Shown piece by piece: positions 48,570 through 61,094 of a stretch of DNA of 64,000 nucleotides. Positions within the stretch are counted from its first letter, which is position 1, and every line of letters starts with the position of its first letter. The translations under genes and the position numbers were made by a program. The notes under the pieces were generated by a model. The model was given only the letters and a program-made list of their open reading frames with translations, did no database searches and was not told the DNA's origin. Location: contig OZ022351.1 in assembly GCA_963989245.1 (NCBI GenBank), positions 16,587,388-16,651,387 on the forward strand, written 5' to 3'. This DNA is from Nansenia antarctica. Its lineage: Eukaryota > Chordata > Actinopteri > Argentiniformes > Microstomatidae.

Positions 48570-48778
48570 GGTCAAGAAGTGCTCTGAAGAAAGCTGTTAA
48601 TTACTCCTGAAGTTCAGAGAAACTTCTAACGTTGATGACATCAATGATATTGATGGTTTATAAACCACGTACAAACATAACCCGTTTTGTAGATTTGCAC
48701 TTCAAAAAACAACTACTGTAGTGAACTAATCTATTCCTGACACACTAACATCACACCCAAATTCCCCTCGCCCCAAAT
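48570..48778 (+). repeat. diverged direct duplication, copy 1
   Basis: It shares ordered words (aagaagtgctctgaagaaag, actcctgaagttc, cctgacacac, caaattcccc) with 49514-49717. The two copies bracket the LINE fragment. Confidence 0.8.
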
Positions 48779-49467
48779 GCAAATTCCGCTGCTCACACCT
48801 CACTCCTCCTTACCTCAATACTTCTACACCACAAAGACACCCAAGTACCTGTCAACATACTTCCAAAAAGTGAACAACGTCCACACATACAATACCAGAG
48901 GAAGCTCCACGAACCACGTTCAACCGCGTTGCACCACAAACAAGGGGTTAAACTTGTTTGCAAACTATGCAGTAAAAATGTGGAACGCCCTTCCTATAAT
49001 CTTAAAGGAGTGCAAAACACTGCCCACCTTCAAAACCACTCTCAAAAAACATTTACAGGAGGCTGCAATCCGTAACTGGACCCTCTAAATCAAAAATCAG
49101 ATTAAAAGACCCGAACTACCCACTGTACATACTTTGTGTTTTGTCCCCCGCCCCCACCTGTGGTGTATGTCCCCACCTGTCCTACCCGCTGTACATACCT
49201 TATGTTTTGTTGTATTGTTCTTCCCATGATGGATGTATATTTATCTTGTAGATAGTAATAGTTATTTGTCTGTATTATCTTGTAGATAGTACTAGTTTTT
49301 TTTGTCTGTCTTACATGTAACGATGAATTGAGAATCAAGGACCCCAATTGAAATAAGCCAGTGGCTTTCTTGGGTTTTTATCCTGTTAGTTGACCTTGTA
49401 TGTAATATGTACTTTCATGTACCTACTTCTGCAAATCTTCTAATAAAGTTTTCAATCAATCAATCAA
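48779..49467 (+). pseudogene. L2/CR1/Rex1-type LINE, 3' end with reverse-transcriptase C-terminus
   Basis: A stop-free frame at 48777-49088 ends with YNTRGSSTNHVQPRCTTNKG, then KMWNALPIILKECKTLPTFK and TTLKKHLQEA. This is the conserved region after the reverse-transcriptase domain of CR1/L2/Rex1-clade retrotransposons (YNTR, WNALP and F-x-LKK-L motifs). A 3' UTR with aataaag and a tandem (tcaa)n tail ends at 49467. The 5' truncation is usual for LINEs. The fragment cannot encode reverse transcriptase activity. Confidence 0.85.
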
Positions 49468-49513
49468 AACAGTCTGCTAAACCCAGACCGACCAGTTACT
49501 TTAAAGAAGTTGG

Positions 49514-49717
49514 ACTGACAAGAAGTGCCCTGAAGAAAGCTATTCATTACACGACTCCTGAAGTTCCTAGAACATCAATGCTATTCATCCTTTATAAGTC
49601 CACATACAACATTATCCAACCGGTTTTGCAAAAAAGCACTTAGAAAACAACCAGTGAACTAATGTGAACTATCCCTGACACACTGACATCACAGCCAAAT
49701 TCCCCTTGCCCCAAACA
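49514..49717 (+). repeat. diverged direct duplication, copy 2
   Basis: The second copy of the 48570-48778 segment starts 46 bp after the end of the LINE. Confidence 0.8.
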
Positions 49718-49719
49718 CT

Positions 49720-51260
49720 GTCACAACCAAATTCCCCATTGGACGAGTCAGAGTGAGGACAGTCACTCCTGGTTAGTTGAGCGTTGTACTGTACTGTATG
49801 TGTTTTGTCTAGTCTCGTCTGTGCCCCAGCGGTGCCTGCAGGGCCTGTGGTGGTCACTTCCCCCAGCCTTCAAAGGAGCAGTGACCACTGCACTAGAATA
49901 GATGGAAGAGACTGCTGCAGAGAGAAAGACATTCAGACTCACAACTCAGGCCTAGGCTACACGGCGGGGGATTTGGCTGAAACAGCGATGATCTGATGCC
50001 GTTTGCACCTCACGGCTTTCTCATCGTTGCACACGAGAGAGAGTATTTGTAGTAGTATTTGTTCTGAAAATGTTTCTCAAATACACAAATATGATATTGT
50101 TCTTTTTTTAAATATATAGAACATGTAATATATGCCATCAGTAGCCTGTAAGGCTGTCTTTAGATGAGAAGATAAATGACTGAGATGTGTGGAGGGTTTG
50201 ACCACTCACTGACCAATCAAAACCCATCCCATAGCAAAGCTGAACTGAACTGTGTGTTTATGGTGTCTGTGACTCCTCTTCCAGAATGTTAGACTTTACA
50301 CACATATCTCAAATGGCTTGCATTTGCAATGAACATAATGTCTTGCAAGATTGAGCTGATAATGTTGAGAATTTGTGCTAGCTTTTACAAACTATGAATT
50401 TGTTGAATAGAGAATTCATAAACAAAGTAGGCAAGATATGTAACATCCAATTAGACTATAGGCCTACATTTGAAATGAACAACATCATTTGATGAGCCAC
50501 CTCTGTCAAAATGTGCTGTCATAAACCGCAGTGTTTTCGCTGCCTGAAACTGACACGTTGGCAGTCGCTTTGAGTGACACTTTGGCAATACATTTTGTAT
50601 TCTTTTTGCAATTACAAATGTTTTCTTTTCTTTTTCATTGATGTATTTATTGTTGGCAATAGTTTTTAAGGACGCACCTCAAACAATGCTACAGCATCAA
50701 CCTTTACAAGCTAAAATTGCCAGTTCTTTAACAATAATAAGTCATGTCTCGTCCTGTTCCTCAGTTTATGTTTGTCTTTGTTTCATCTGATTAATTTATA
50801 TCCTATTTATTGTTGTGTTACTCACCTTGTCTCTCGTTTCAGACACTTCCTTACCTGCCCATGTGTGTTTCCCGCCTGTGTTTCTGTCTACCCCTCTCTG
50901 ATGGGTTTCACCTGTCCCTCATCATCCTTCCCTGTGTGTTTAGTCTGTGTGTTCCTCTGTCTCTGTGCCAGTTGGTCTTTGTCCTTTCTGTCAAAACAAC
51001 CCAGCGATTATTTCCTAGTGTTAAGCTTTCCTGGTTTATGATTCCTGATAGTCTTTTCCGATTTAGCCTTTTGACTTCTCCCTACTGGATTACTGCATAC
51101 TCTTTGACTACCCACCTTTTTACCGAATCCTGCTTTGCCGACCTCTTATTAGATGATCTGCCTTTCTACCAATTGACTTCCTGTGTACCTTTTTTACAAG
51201 TAATTTTTTTTGTCTCAGTCATGCAGTCCTCTGCCTGCATATTACAGCCCTTACAGAGAA
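49720..51260. other. single-copy intronic sequence
   Basis: An open frame running through 50810-51260 into the GA array is a chance frame with no recognisable domain. No other feature was seen. Confidence 0.4.
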
Positions 51261-51261
51261 A

Positions 51262-51469
<208 letters not shown>

Positions 51470-51535
51470 GAGGGAAATAATGAAGACAGATGGCAGTTTT
51501 TCTCTGTGTCTTCCCTGTCGAGGAGGGAGTATTCA

Positions 51536-51740
51536 TAGTCATATACAGTAGACATATTCATAGTCACATACAGTAGACATATTCAGTCATATACAGTAGA
51601 CATATTCATAGTCATATACAGACATATTCATAGTCATATACAGACATATTCAGTCATACAGTAGACATATTCAGTCATATACAGTAGACATATTCATAGT
51701 CATATACAGACATATTCATAGTCATATACAGTAGACATCC
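51536..51740. repeat. 25-bp minisatellite
   Basis: About eight imperfect copies of a unit with attcatagtcatatacag and tagacat. Shorter copies lack tag or atag. Confidence 0.9.
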
Positions 51741-51744
51741 AGTA

Positions 51745-53900
51745 GGGGGTGGCTGTAACACCATGCCCTGCTGTAACAGTGCTGTAACACTGCTGTAACA
51801 GTATACAACCACATTGTAGACGTTTTACAATGACACTTTGTTGTTCTCCATTGAGGACAACTTGTGGTTTCTTAAGCTAAATTAGCCACATCACTACAAC
51901 TCAAGTGAATTGAGAGATTGTTGTAAAATGAAATTGTGTACTCTTGTTTGTTTATTTCTTCTGCTCCTTCCTACGTGAATGGAGTGTCGAGGATTTGGGG
52001 TGTCCTTGGTGTTTGATATGCGTGTGTTGTATTGTTGACTGTACAACTGATCTGAGGTTTGACATTTTGTCCTCGAATACCGTATGCAGGGCAGGCTGGG
52101 CCTTTTACAAAAGAGTCTCTCCCTCTTTTACTCTCTTCCTCTCTCATTTACAGCACAGTCAGCAGCTCCCCTCCTTTTCCTTTTCTTTAAGTGTCCTTGT
52201 CCCCCTTTTTTACTCCAGTTTGCATCCATTTCTTTAGTCTTTGTTACTTTCTCTGGCTGCATATCATGCATGTTTTAACGTGTTCATGTGTGTTTGCGTG
52301 TGTGAGTGTGTTTGACATGCACATAATGCTCAATGTGGGTTTGTTCATGTGTTTGTGTGTATCTGTGTCCAGCTACTGTATGTGTGAGGCTGTTTGTTAC
52401 TTCCCTAGAAATATGTGCCTTTATTTCTGTTTATGTGTGTGTGCACAGCCATTCATCCGTGTGTACGGTGTTCCCTCCACCCCTGTCTCCACATCGTACC
52501 CGGTGACAGGGGGTGACAGCGAAGCGGAGCTGTAAACCAGATAGGGAGAGCGAGGGAGACATGAACAGTAAATTGACAGAAGGCTGGGTCACCGTTCCTC
52601 TGCAATGAAAGGGAGTCTGTGAAAGGGAGGGGTTGGCGCAAAGTTCAAGGTTCAATTCACCTCACTTTGCCAGTGATAGAACTATTTGTCGCACGGAGCT
52701 TACATACTGTACATTGTATGGTGGAATGAAGGGTGTCAGCCTAGGGGTAACGCATTGTGTGTGTGAATGGGGAACGTGTGATGAATGCGGCGAGGCTTAG
52801 CACAGCTAATGCTATGCTAACTGCTGACTGCGGTTGCTTTGGCCCTAGGGGGGTATGGGGGCATGCCCCCTCAGAATGCATCAATTTGTTGCACTTTGAG
52901 GGCAAACATTAAGAGGCTAGATCTATGAAGAACTACACACATCACTCAATACATGCCCCTTTTTATTCTTCAAGATATTCTTACCTTCATGTATTCATAC
53001 TTAGTTAATTGTTTACCCTTTAAGATAAAAGATTAATTCAATTAATCAAACTTTTAATATAAAGAACATTTCTTTATTCTCCTTCATCTCTCCCTTCAAA
53101 ACATGACTTGCACAAAGATACAGTACAGTATACTGTACCAAACACATGCTTCCTGTTTGAGAGGTGATCTTCCAAACACTTCAACTCACATTTTAATTTC
53201 CATTACACATGGCCAGTCAGATTCGGTCTCACACACACTCGACAGCTTCCAGAAGGTTCTTAAACCCGACGGAGCAGACCCATAACTAACTAAACCCAGG
53301 TGGAATCGTCTTCCCCGTGTCACCACACCAGATAAATTGTGCGGTTCATCGATGGCAACTTGAAAAGTAGGCCAGCTAGCAAAGCTGATAAGGTGATTTT
53401 CATGAGGGTGATGGTGGACAACACGTTTTCAAGTTACATAGGACCACGGGTAATAGAAACATCCTGCTGTTTTACAAATTATAATGAACCAACTCACATC
53501 CTCCTTCAGCCCCTCTCCAAAGAAAGACAGAAGATTCAACTGTTTTTGGCCCTTCATTTTTATTGGTCTGCAGTCTGCACTCTACACATGTGGGTCAGCA
53601 CCTTTCTCATCCCGAGCATTGTTTTTCAAGTGGGCGTGATGCCCGCGCCCAAAGATGCCACAGGCATAGCATAGAACCAAGGATGATGGAAGCCGTCACT
53701 ACTCGTCCGTGGCAATCTTTTGGAGTATAACATATCCAGGGCTGGCCAAACAGTAGCATATTAAACATGTTTCTTTCAGTTTACGCACACATTTTCTTCG
53801 TTTAAAAAGTGGGAGGGACATAATCTAGGTTTTGAAAAGTGGGGGGGACATCTCCCCCCTGTCCCTAGTGGAGATTTTGCTGACGCCTCTATGACTCGCC
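51745..53900. other. single-copy intronic sequence
   Basis: It includes a short ctgctgtaacagtg repeat (51752-51806). A possible 3'-splice-site/open-frame combination at 52449-52535 was considered and rejected because its phase does not fit. No other feature was recognised. Confidence 0.4.
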
Positions 53901-54189
53901 TTGCCTTTTTTACCTACTAAAAGAGCTCAAGCTGCTATTTACACACAACGACCACTAGTTGGCCGCTTGTAAATTAGCCTGCTTCCTACACAGAAAAACG
54001 GCAAAATAGCTTTATACTAGCTTATCCTGATGTGATTTTGAAAATGTAAGGATACTGGGTGGTAGAACGCACATATCTAGGAAAAGTCATGAAAGGAGGG
54101 TCCTGAAATGTGACCGAATGCAAAGATATCAAATGTTTCTTTACTCACAGGGGTCAAATGACCCCATCAGGGCTGTTCTAGTGTTCACT
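53901..54189 (-). mobile_element. piggyBac-like MITE, diverged copy
   Basis: It is the reverse complement of the 36378-36707 element. Shared words are ggggtcaaatgacccc, gggctgttctagtgtt and ctatttacacacaacgacca. The end near 54185 has ttca where TTAA is expected, and the other terminus has decayed. Confidence 0.75.
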
Positions 54190-54483
54190 GCTAGCCACTG
54201 GCAGTGGTTATTTACTGTGCTGCAAGGGTCACCGGAGATATTATGAGCTGTGCCCCAGCTCCCATCGCCCCTCCCCCACGTCTGATACACTGCCAATAAA
54301 GTGTATAGTTAGTATACTATAACCCACTCTAGGCCAATGAAGCTAGCGCTGCTGTCATGCCAGATATCTCGTGTGTGCCTGTATGGATGTCTTCATGTGT
54401 TTGTTTGCCGGGCGTAGCTTGGGTTTCTGAAACAGAGGCTCCCAGTTATGTTTGACTACCTCTTTCTCTTGACCACGTCTTTC

Positions 54484-54567
54484 TCATTCTCTCTCTCCCT
54501 CTCCATATTTGTTCTCTTTGTCTCTCTCTCTCATGCTCTCTCTATCTCTCTCTCTCTCTCTCTCTCA
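54484..54567. repeat. CT-rich microsatellite
   Basis: Imperfect CT repeat. Confidence 0.85.
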
Positions 54568-54865
54568 TGCCTGTGCAAGCATGGCAGAGTGAATACCATT
54601 CACAGACGTAGGTGTGTCAGTGTCATATCCAGGAACACAACCTCAGAGATAGAAGCCTATTGATTGAACAAATACGTTTGGCCCCTCCACTATCTCATTC
54701 TTCCTTCCAGTCAGATCCATTGAGCTCTGGGCCTCTGACCAAAGACAAGCAGAACACAGAGAGGCCGAGAGTCTGAGTCTCCGTCTGTGTTGGCCTGTCT
54801 GTGTTGATCCATGTGTTGGGTTTGGAAGAGCCTCTCCACCCTGTCTCTAAACCAGCCAGCTAACA

Positions 54866-55147
54866 AATGTGACACAGTCTGATTATTCGGTCCGCATGTC
54901 GGAAACCAATCGACGTTGTTGAGAATCACGACACAAACTCGCTAGTCAAGCCAAAATACTGCAACGCAATGGATTGGGTGAGTAATCCCCACTGCTACCT
55001 AGTTAACTATAACACTACTTTACATTGTTAGCAGGCTCACAAAACGAGCTGTGTTAGTCGTCATTGATTTTCAACAGCGCTGAAATGTATTTTGATTTTT
55101 CGAAATAAAAAGTCTTGCGGCCCAATTGACCAGACCGTGTCAAATAT
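54866..55147 (+). mobile_element. MITE family N1, copy D
   Basis: It starts aatgtgacacagtctgatt and ends ccagaccgtgtcaaatat. The interior has aatactgcaacgcaatgg, agtaatccccactgctacc and tttacattgttagcaggc in the same order as copy A. It is shorter (282 bp) because of deletions near both ends. Confidence 0.75.
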
Positions 55148-55761
55148 GGCCTTCTATTTGAAACATATTTTGCCTGGTTACCTGTGTGCTGAATTTCATT
55201 CTTGTAGATTTGAAAGGATTTACACAATAAAGCAATTGCTTCCCCTCGTCCAATAGACTGAATTCCTTCCCATATTTTCCCAGCTGTCATCTATGGACAG
55301 GTTTCATATCAACTTGTACTTGGCAACACCTGCCAACGTAGGGGATTGTTCCCATTCCTAATTGTGAATTTGAGCCGGCACTAGATCAATAATTTTGATG
55401 AAAGTATGCATGTTTATTAGAACAAGTGTTGTTTACTGGACAGACACGGAAGCGGCCCAGATAGTGTTGGTCTGGGCTGAGATCCCTCATATCGAGCTGT
55501 GAGGAGACAGTGGTGCCGCAATTGCTGCTCTGTAGATAAGCGTAAGCAATAAGCCCAAGCTCCCTGCATGGACAAGCCCCCCCCCCACCCCGATGAGTCC
55601 CCTAAACTCCTCAAATTAGCTCTCAGAAAACCTGAAGTGAGCTTTTTGCTGAGTCACCCCTCCCCCCTCTCACACACACACACACACACATCATTGTTTT
55701 GTACTCCACACTTTTCTATTTTGCCATTTTATGGTTCAGCCTATTCAAGTAATTCTCATTC

Positions 55762-55766
55762 TTATT

Positions 55767-55812
<46 letters not shown>
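55762..55812. repeat. (CT)n microsatellite
   Basis: About 22 CT units; a CA repeat lies at 55672-55690. Confidence 0.9.
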
Positions 55813-55814
<2 letters not shown>

Positions 55815-56035
55815 CCTGAATGTTTCCCATATATCAACCCATGTGTGGCTTGCTCTCCTCACTCAACCAATCTTCAATATGATTGGCTTATAGTGTCCGG
55901 TATATCAGGGTTGTCATAGGTTCCTTTTCAGTCACGCTTGTGCAGGCTGATGATGTTCACAGGCACGTCACCCTGCTCAGTGTCTAGCCTATGAAGTTAT
56001 CAGTGCCCTCTCCAATAGATACAGGATTCTGATGG

Positions 56036-56198
56036 ACCTAAATGGACTGCGCTTATATATAGCGCCTTATTCCAAAGCTCTTTAAATGGCCTCTCATTCT
56101 CCCATTCACACACACACATTCACACACCAATGGCGGCAAGCTACCATGCAAGGCATCGGCTCGCTCATTGGGAGCAATTTGAGGTTCAGTGTCTCACC
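56036..56198 (-). mobile_element. tRNA-derived SINE, 5'-truncated
   Basis: The 3' two-thirds of the family at 14757 and 47408: ggactgcgcttatatatagc, ccaatggcggcaagctacc and attgggagcaatttg in reverse orientation. The tRNA-like head is missing. Confidence 0.8.
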
Positions 56199-56199
56199 T

Positions 56200-57514
56200 T
56201 ACGTTAGCATTGTTTAAATTGTATTCCAAAATCGCCCCAGAGAAACTTGTGAGGGGTCAAACCAAGTCAATTGAAAGACAAAGACAAAGGTCTGTCATTC
56301 ACAATCACAGATCACCGTGTTCCCTCCCCCCCCCCCCCGCCAGGACCTGTCTGTGTCCACCAATGCCACTAACAGCCAAGCGTGCGTGCACTAATACACA
56401 CCCTACAAACCCAGTTTGCGCCCTAGAAACACTAATGTGACGCCCCAAACGCAACATTTCCCAAAGTGTTCCGAAAGTCATCTCCATGACCACCCTCTGT
56501 TCTGTACGATCTCTGCGTCGTGTTTACATGACCAGGAGGACATCGTTCAGGGTCTCTGATTAGCTGTTAGTCTGCTTTGGAAAACCCTGCCAAGGATTAT
56601 AGTAGCCATTGTTGAGGCTTACAATTCTCTGGGATTGCAGAACCCTTCTGGGCGTTCAGGCACACTCCACCCGCTGGGCTGGCGGCATCTCTGGACCCGG
56701 TTATTTCAGAGATATGTGCTACAGCCAGCTGGGCTTCTCCACATACAGTGCCCCTGTGGAAGTAATTGTAAGCTTTTTCAAATGATGTGTCATACATTGA
56801 AATCAGAAAACAGTTGACGAAGTTAGATGCTTGTTTGAATGTCGGTCCACCTCAAACCAAATAGCGGAGAAACGCGCTCCGAAAACAAACAGGCATAAAA
56901 CAGCTGCTTATAGCTTGCGCTAAAAAGGAACATTACGCTACAAACATATACATAACTGCGTGTTTAGCACATCACAACATGCTGATAGAACACCAACATG
57001 CTAAAAACACTAAAAACTACACACACATAATTAGATGATCACACATGCTCCTTGCTTTTGAACACGTCCTAAAACGTACGTTTGTTGTTGTTTGTTATAT
57101 CGAGTGGGCTCTTTAACACTGAAACTGTCGTAATATATATTTTTAAAAAAAGGAAATCCATTAACTAACAAAATAAGCTTTTGGGGCATTTGTGCGACTG
57201 GCATGCGGACCTTTTCACCAGACCGTGTCATATAAAAATGGCAACACTATTTGTGCAGGCATAAGAGAGCTGTCAATGTCTAGTGTTGCTCCTATCATTG
57301 TCCCATACCTTCTGCAGGGCACTGTGCCCTTTTCAGCCTGGACATGACCGCGTCCTCTGTGGCACACACTGTTCTAAGTGCAGGTGTGGAGACTGTGTGA
57401 GTGTGAAGTAGACAGTGTATACACTTGTATCACAACGGGTTTCTGTTTGGACCAGGCCACCGGGAGGGTTTTGCAAGGTTTGCATAGTGACGGGTCGACT
57501 GAAAGAGGAACTAG
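56200..57514. other. single-copy intronic sequence
   Basis: A poly-C run lies at 56326-56338. A weak N1-like end lies near 57195-57231 (gcatgcggacc then ccagaccgtgtcatata). No exon was recognised. Confidence 0.4.
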
Positions 57515-57775
57515 GTGTTACGAATGTAACCTAAGTTCTCTGAAGGAGAGGAGGGAGAGCCCTCACCTCATTGTCCCTCGTGTGCTGAGCTTGTGAAGAG
57601 TGATCCTAAACAGGCGTGCTATGCATGGGCCTTTCTAGGCTGGGCACTAGGCAGGGTAGGGCAGGGTACAGGTGTGATTGAATAGGGTTTCAGTGAATAG
57701 ACACACAGGGATTGTGTCCCATAGTCTCTCCTCATCTCCTTCAAAGAACCTGGGTTATATCCGTAATAGTTTAGA
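57515..57775. mobile_element. inverted-repeat element (about 260 bp)
   Basis: Left arm tgttacgaatgtaaccta then agttctctgaaggagagga is complementary, with several mismatches, to the right arm ctcatctccttcaaagaac then ctgggttatatccgtaa. A related palindromic word (ttacgtatgtaacctcggttc) occurs in repeated fish elements I have seen. No coding frame. Confidence 0.6.
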
Positions 57776-58110
57776 TGCCATGCCCTTCACAGATGAGGAG
57801 GAAATTATCGTGTGGGAGGCCAGACACTTTGTCTCATTAACTTTTATTTTTTAACACAAATCTCTGAGGTGCCCAAATAACTTTTTGACACTGTTAATGT
57901 TGCTTCTAATCAGTCTCCAGTTCTGTTTTAGATTGTTTCTTCATTCGCAGGTCTATGTGGTGTTGTGTTGCTTATGGAAATGGAGATACATTATCTCAAT
58001 GTTATTAGCCCTCTCAAAGTGTTATTTCACCCTTATGTCTTCGTACAGTATTTTGAAGGTGTTACTTGAGCTTTGAACTAAAATTATTTCCTCTCTTTGT
58101 CTCCCTCCAG

Positions 58111-58128
58111 GTGATTCATCGCAGGCCG
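58111..58128 (+). CDS. nrxn2: neurexin SS1 microexon, 18 nt
   Basis: The acceptor ctctttgtctccctccag ends at 58110, the exon gtgattcatcgcaggccg follows, and gtaagt, the consensus donor, begins at 58129. Eighteen nucleotides keep the frame. In phase 1, the phase of the 30-nt exon, it reads DSSQA flanked by split Gly codons, giving GLAHLTLNNQGDSSQAG. In NRXN1, as I recall it, the equivalent position carries GKSK before GKEEY, so a small optional insert here is expected. Phase 0 (VIHRRP) is also open; phase 2 has a stop. The sequence DSSQA itself is not one I know from another neurexin, so the assignment depends on splice signals, phase and position. Confidence 0.6.
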
Positions 58129-58159
58129 GTAAGTCTGCTATATTTATTCACTGTATATA

Positions 58160-58164
<5 letters not shown>

Positions 58165-58193
<29 letters not shown>

Positions 58194-58194
58194 G
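58165..58194. repeat. (TA)n microsatellite next to the 18-nt exon
   Basis: tgtgtg followed by about 12 TA units starting about 40 nt downstream of the 5' splice site. Confidence 0.9.
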
Positions 58195-59607
58195 CTATTC
58201 ACGTCTGACACATCTGACACATGCACTGATGTAAAAAAAAAACTGAAAAATGTGAAAAATTATGTTTTCTGCATCAGACACTGACATCAGGTTTGATGAT
58301 GCTGAAGACAAACATATGGCATACAAAACCCCCACTCAACAACACAAACAGATGGGTTGAGATGACCCTGCCTCTCGAACCTCTGTCTTAGCGGGGCAGT
58401 CCTTTCGAAGGGCTGCGCAATTACCATTAAGAAGGCAGTAGGCTTTCTGCCTTTGTGTGTCGGTGAGAGGAGCTCTCCCTCTCCTCCCTGGCAGACACTC
58501 TGTAGATCGCACCCAATCCAGAGAAGTGTGAACTATATTGGTTTCAATCAATCATGTGCTGGTTGGAAACCCAGCAATTGACAGCAATAACCACTCAGGG
58601 TTGGAATGAAGACGTATGAAAGGCTGGTGAAAAAGGCTCCGGCTTTCCGCAGCGGAATCACATATGAGGGAAGACGAGTTAACGCACAAGATAGTGTTCC
58701 TCTCGCAAAAAAGCATAGACGTCATAACAAGCCGACTCAAAGGAGTCAGAGACACAGGATGTTGTGGCACTATGTGAGGTAGATGGAACGACACAACCTA
58801 GTCTATGACAAGTCGTGTAATTCTTATCAACGAGGTAAGAACATTGAAAAATCTGATTTATTTAACGACAGCTCGTCATGCAGTCATCTTGGAATAAGCT
58901 TTGTGTCTTATAAAAAAAAGCCATTATCTTAACAGTGTATTAAACGTGCAGTGTATCTTTATACAATACCTGATATCCATATCCATCGGGGCATAAGAAT
59001 GAACCCGCCCGAATGATTTCGGGTTCAGAACATGGGCAATCTTAACATGACAACCGTACACTGGTAATAACTGTATATTAATAACCATCTAGTGTAACTG
59101 TACACAACCACAAGGACATAGTTAGATTTAGTTGCGTATGTTTTGCTCCTTGTTTTTGACGGGGCGTAGGCTGAGTGAGTGAACAGCAGAGGCTATGTGT
59201 CGGGGGTGTTTAAGCATGCACAATTGTAATATCTTTCTTCCAAAAACGACCATCCTACGCTAACGACTTCCACTTTCTTACTTTTAAACACTGACAGCGA
59301 GCTACTTCTCTTCTCTCCCCAACTGCAATTTATTTCAATCAGTGTGTCTCAGACTTTATGCACAAAATGTAATTTAGCCAGAAATGCATACGTATGGACA
59401 ATCAGATTGTGTCTGCCTATGCTGTTGTGTATCCTCCACGAAAAGTGTTCTGCATCACTTAAGTATTCATTAAAACACACCCTGAGTCTGTCTCTGAAAT
59501 ATGCTGACGTGCTTCTGTACGGTAGCTTCATCAGCATGTCATTCAGAATCAGTGGAGGCGATGGAGGGATAGGAGGAGGTATAGACAGACTAATGGAATG
59601 TATCAAA

Positions 59608-59752
59608 CACACACACACACACACTCACACACACACACGCTGCTCAAATTGTACCTTCCGGCAATGTGCCTTGATGCCTAATGATGATGTCATTGTTGAT
59701 GATGATGATACCCCCCCCCCCCCCTCCCGTGCAGCACACACACACACACACA
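59608..59752. repeat. two CA repeats with a poly-C run between
   Basis: CA repeats at 59608-59638 and 59737-59751; a C run at 59711-59724 preceded by gatgat repeats. Confidence 0.85.
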
Positions 59753-59798
59753 TATCCTTTATTAGAAAATGAGATGAAATGTGCTACATCCACCATCA

Positions 59799-59882
59799 GC
59801 TATATGCTGCTACTGTATATACCAGAGGACGTAGAGATCAGCTATATGCTGCTACTGTACATACCAGAGGACAGAGAGATCG
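59799..59882. repeat. tandem duplication, two copies of about 40 bp
   Basis: atcagctatatgctgctact followed by ataccagaggac occurs twice in tandem. Confidence 0.9.
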
Positions 59883-60295
59883 GAGGCCGGTTTCTGCTAT
59901 GTATGCACCAGCACGTCTCTGATACTAGCACGCACCGAGCGAAATATATTCACAACCTTGTGCGTCGTCCCCCTTTTGAAATGCATATTTCACTATTTAC
60001 ATGCATACATCCTTATTATTCCGCTAACCTCCTCATTCAGACATTTCAGTCTAGTCTATTTGCATGTTATTAGCCCTGGGGTAGGAGAAGTGGAATATCT
60101 AGCAGCATGGTAGTGAAAGCAGCTTTTTCTAATCCCTAGCAGAGGTCCGTCCTTCTACTTCAGAAAATATCCAATCGGTTGTTAGGCTACGAATAATATT
60201 CCAGGCATATTCCGACAGCACACTTGTAGATGAGGGGCTGTGTTCTGTGTTCTGTGGACGTCTCAGTGGAGACAGTGTTGCTCTTGTCTCTGGAA

Positions 60296-60675
60296 GCAGG
60301 GCCGGTGCAAAGGCGGCAGGCAGAGTACAGAGACAGGCAAGCAGGCAGACAGACAGACAGACAGGCAGACAGGCAGGCAGACAGGCAGACAGGCAGACAG
60401 GCAGGCAGGCAGAGTACAGAGACAGGCAGGCAGGCAGGCAGGCAGACAGACATATATACAGACAGGCAGGCAGACAGACAGACAGACAGACAGACAGACA
60501 CACACAGACACACAGACAGACATAGTACAGAGACAGACAGACAGACAGGCAGGCAGGCAGAGTACAGAGACAGACAGACACACAGACACACAGACAGACA
60601 CACAGACACACAGACAGACAGACAGACAGACATAATAGACAGAGAGACAGACATACAGACAGACAGACAGTCTGG

Positions 60676-60714
<39 letters not shown>

Positions 60715-60724
60715 ACAGACAGAC
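60296..60724. repeat. (CAGA)n/(CAGG)n tetranucleotide array with agtacagagac spacers
   Basis: About 430 bp of CAGA and CAGG units, with the words gcagagtacagagacag recurring near 60320, 60410 and 60560, and CACAGA variants in the middle. Long frames on both strands are composition artefacts. Confidence 0.95.
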
Positions 60725-61077
60725 GTTAAACTGTGTCCAGATAGTGCTGGAGGTGAGTGGGCCAACAAGCTCAGTGAAAGCGGTGGAATACTAATGTGTT
60801 TTGTCTGACTGGAGACTGGGGCACGCTCACCCTGGGGGGGGGGGTAAAACCCAAAAACCACCCGGCTCCTGCCTCCCTCCGAAAGAACCAAGAACATCTC
60901 ATTAAATTCTCTGCTGCAGGATCGGAGTTGAACACGAGTCTATTGAGCTAAGGAAAGGGAGATAATGTATTCCTCTATGATACAGGCTAATTTATTCTTC
61001 TAGTTCACCACCATCATCACAAACGGAACATGTTAGCGTATACAGTATGTGACCTTTGATGAATAGACGGTAGGATG

Positions 61078-61094
61078 GGGGGGGGGGGGGGGGG
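61078..61094. repeat. poly-G run
   Basis: About 17 consecutive G. Confidence 0.95.

Noticed and set aside
52449..52535. Possible terminal exon: tgtgtgtgcacag acceptor followed by PFIRVYGVPSTPVSTSYPVT and a stop
   Set aside because: The frame is phase 0, whereas the neurexin exons here are phase 1. The upstream GT-rich sequence is a poor pyrimidine tract and the peptide is not recognised. It could be revived by spliced reads.
57195..57231. Possible sixth copy of the N1 MITE
   Set aside because: Only the terminal ccagaccgtgtcatata and a few subterminal bases match; the interior does not.
60187..60897. Long Cys-Leu-rich minus-strand and Arg-Gln-rich plus-strand frames
   Set aside because: Composition artefact of the CAGA/CAGG array.
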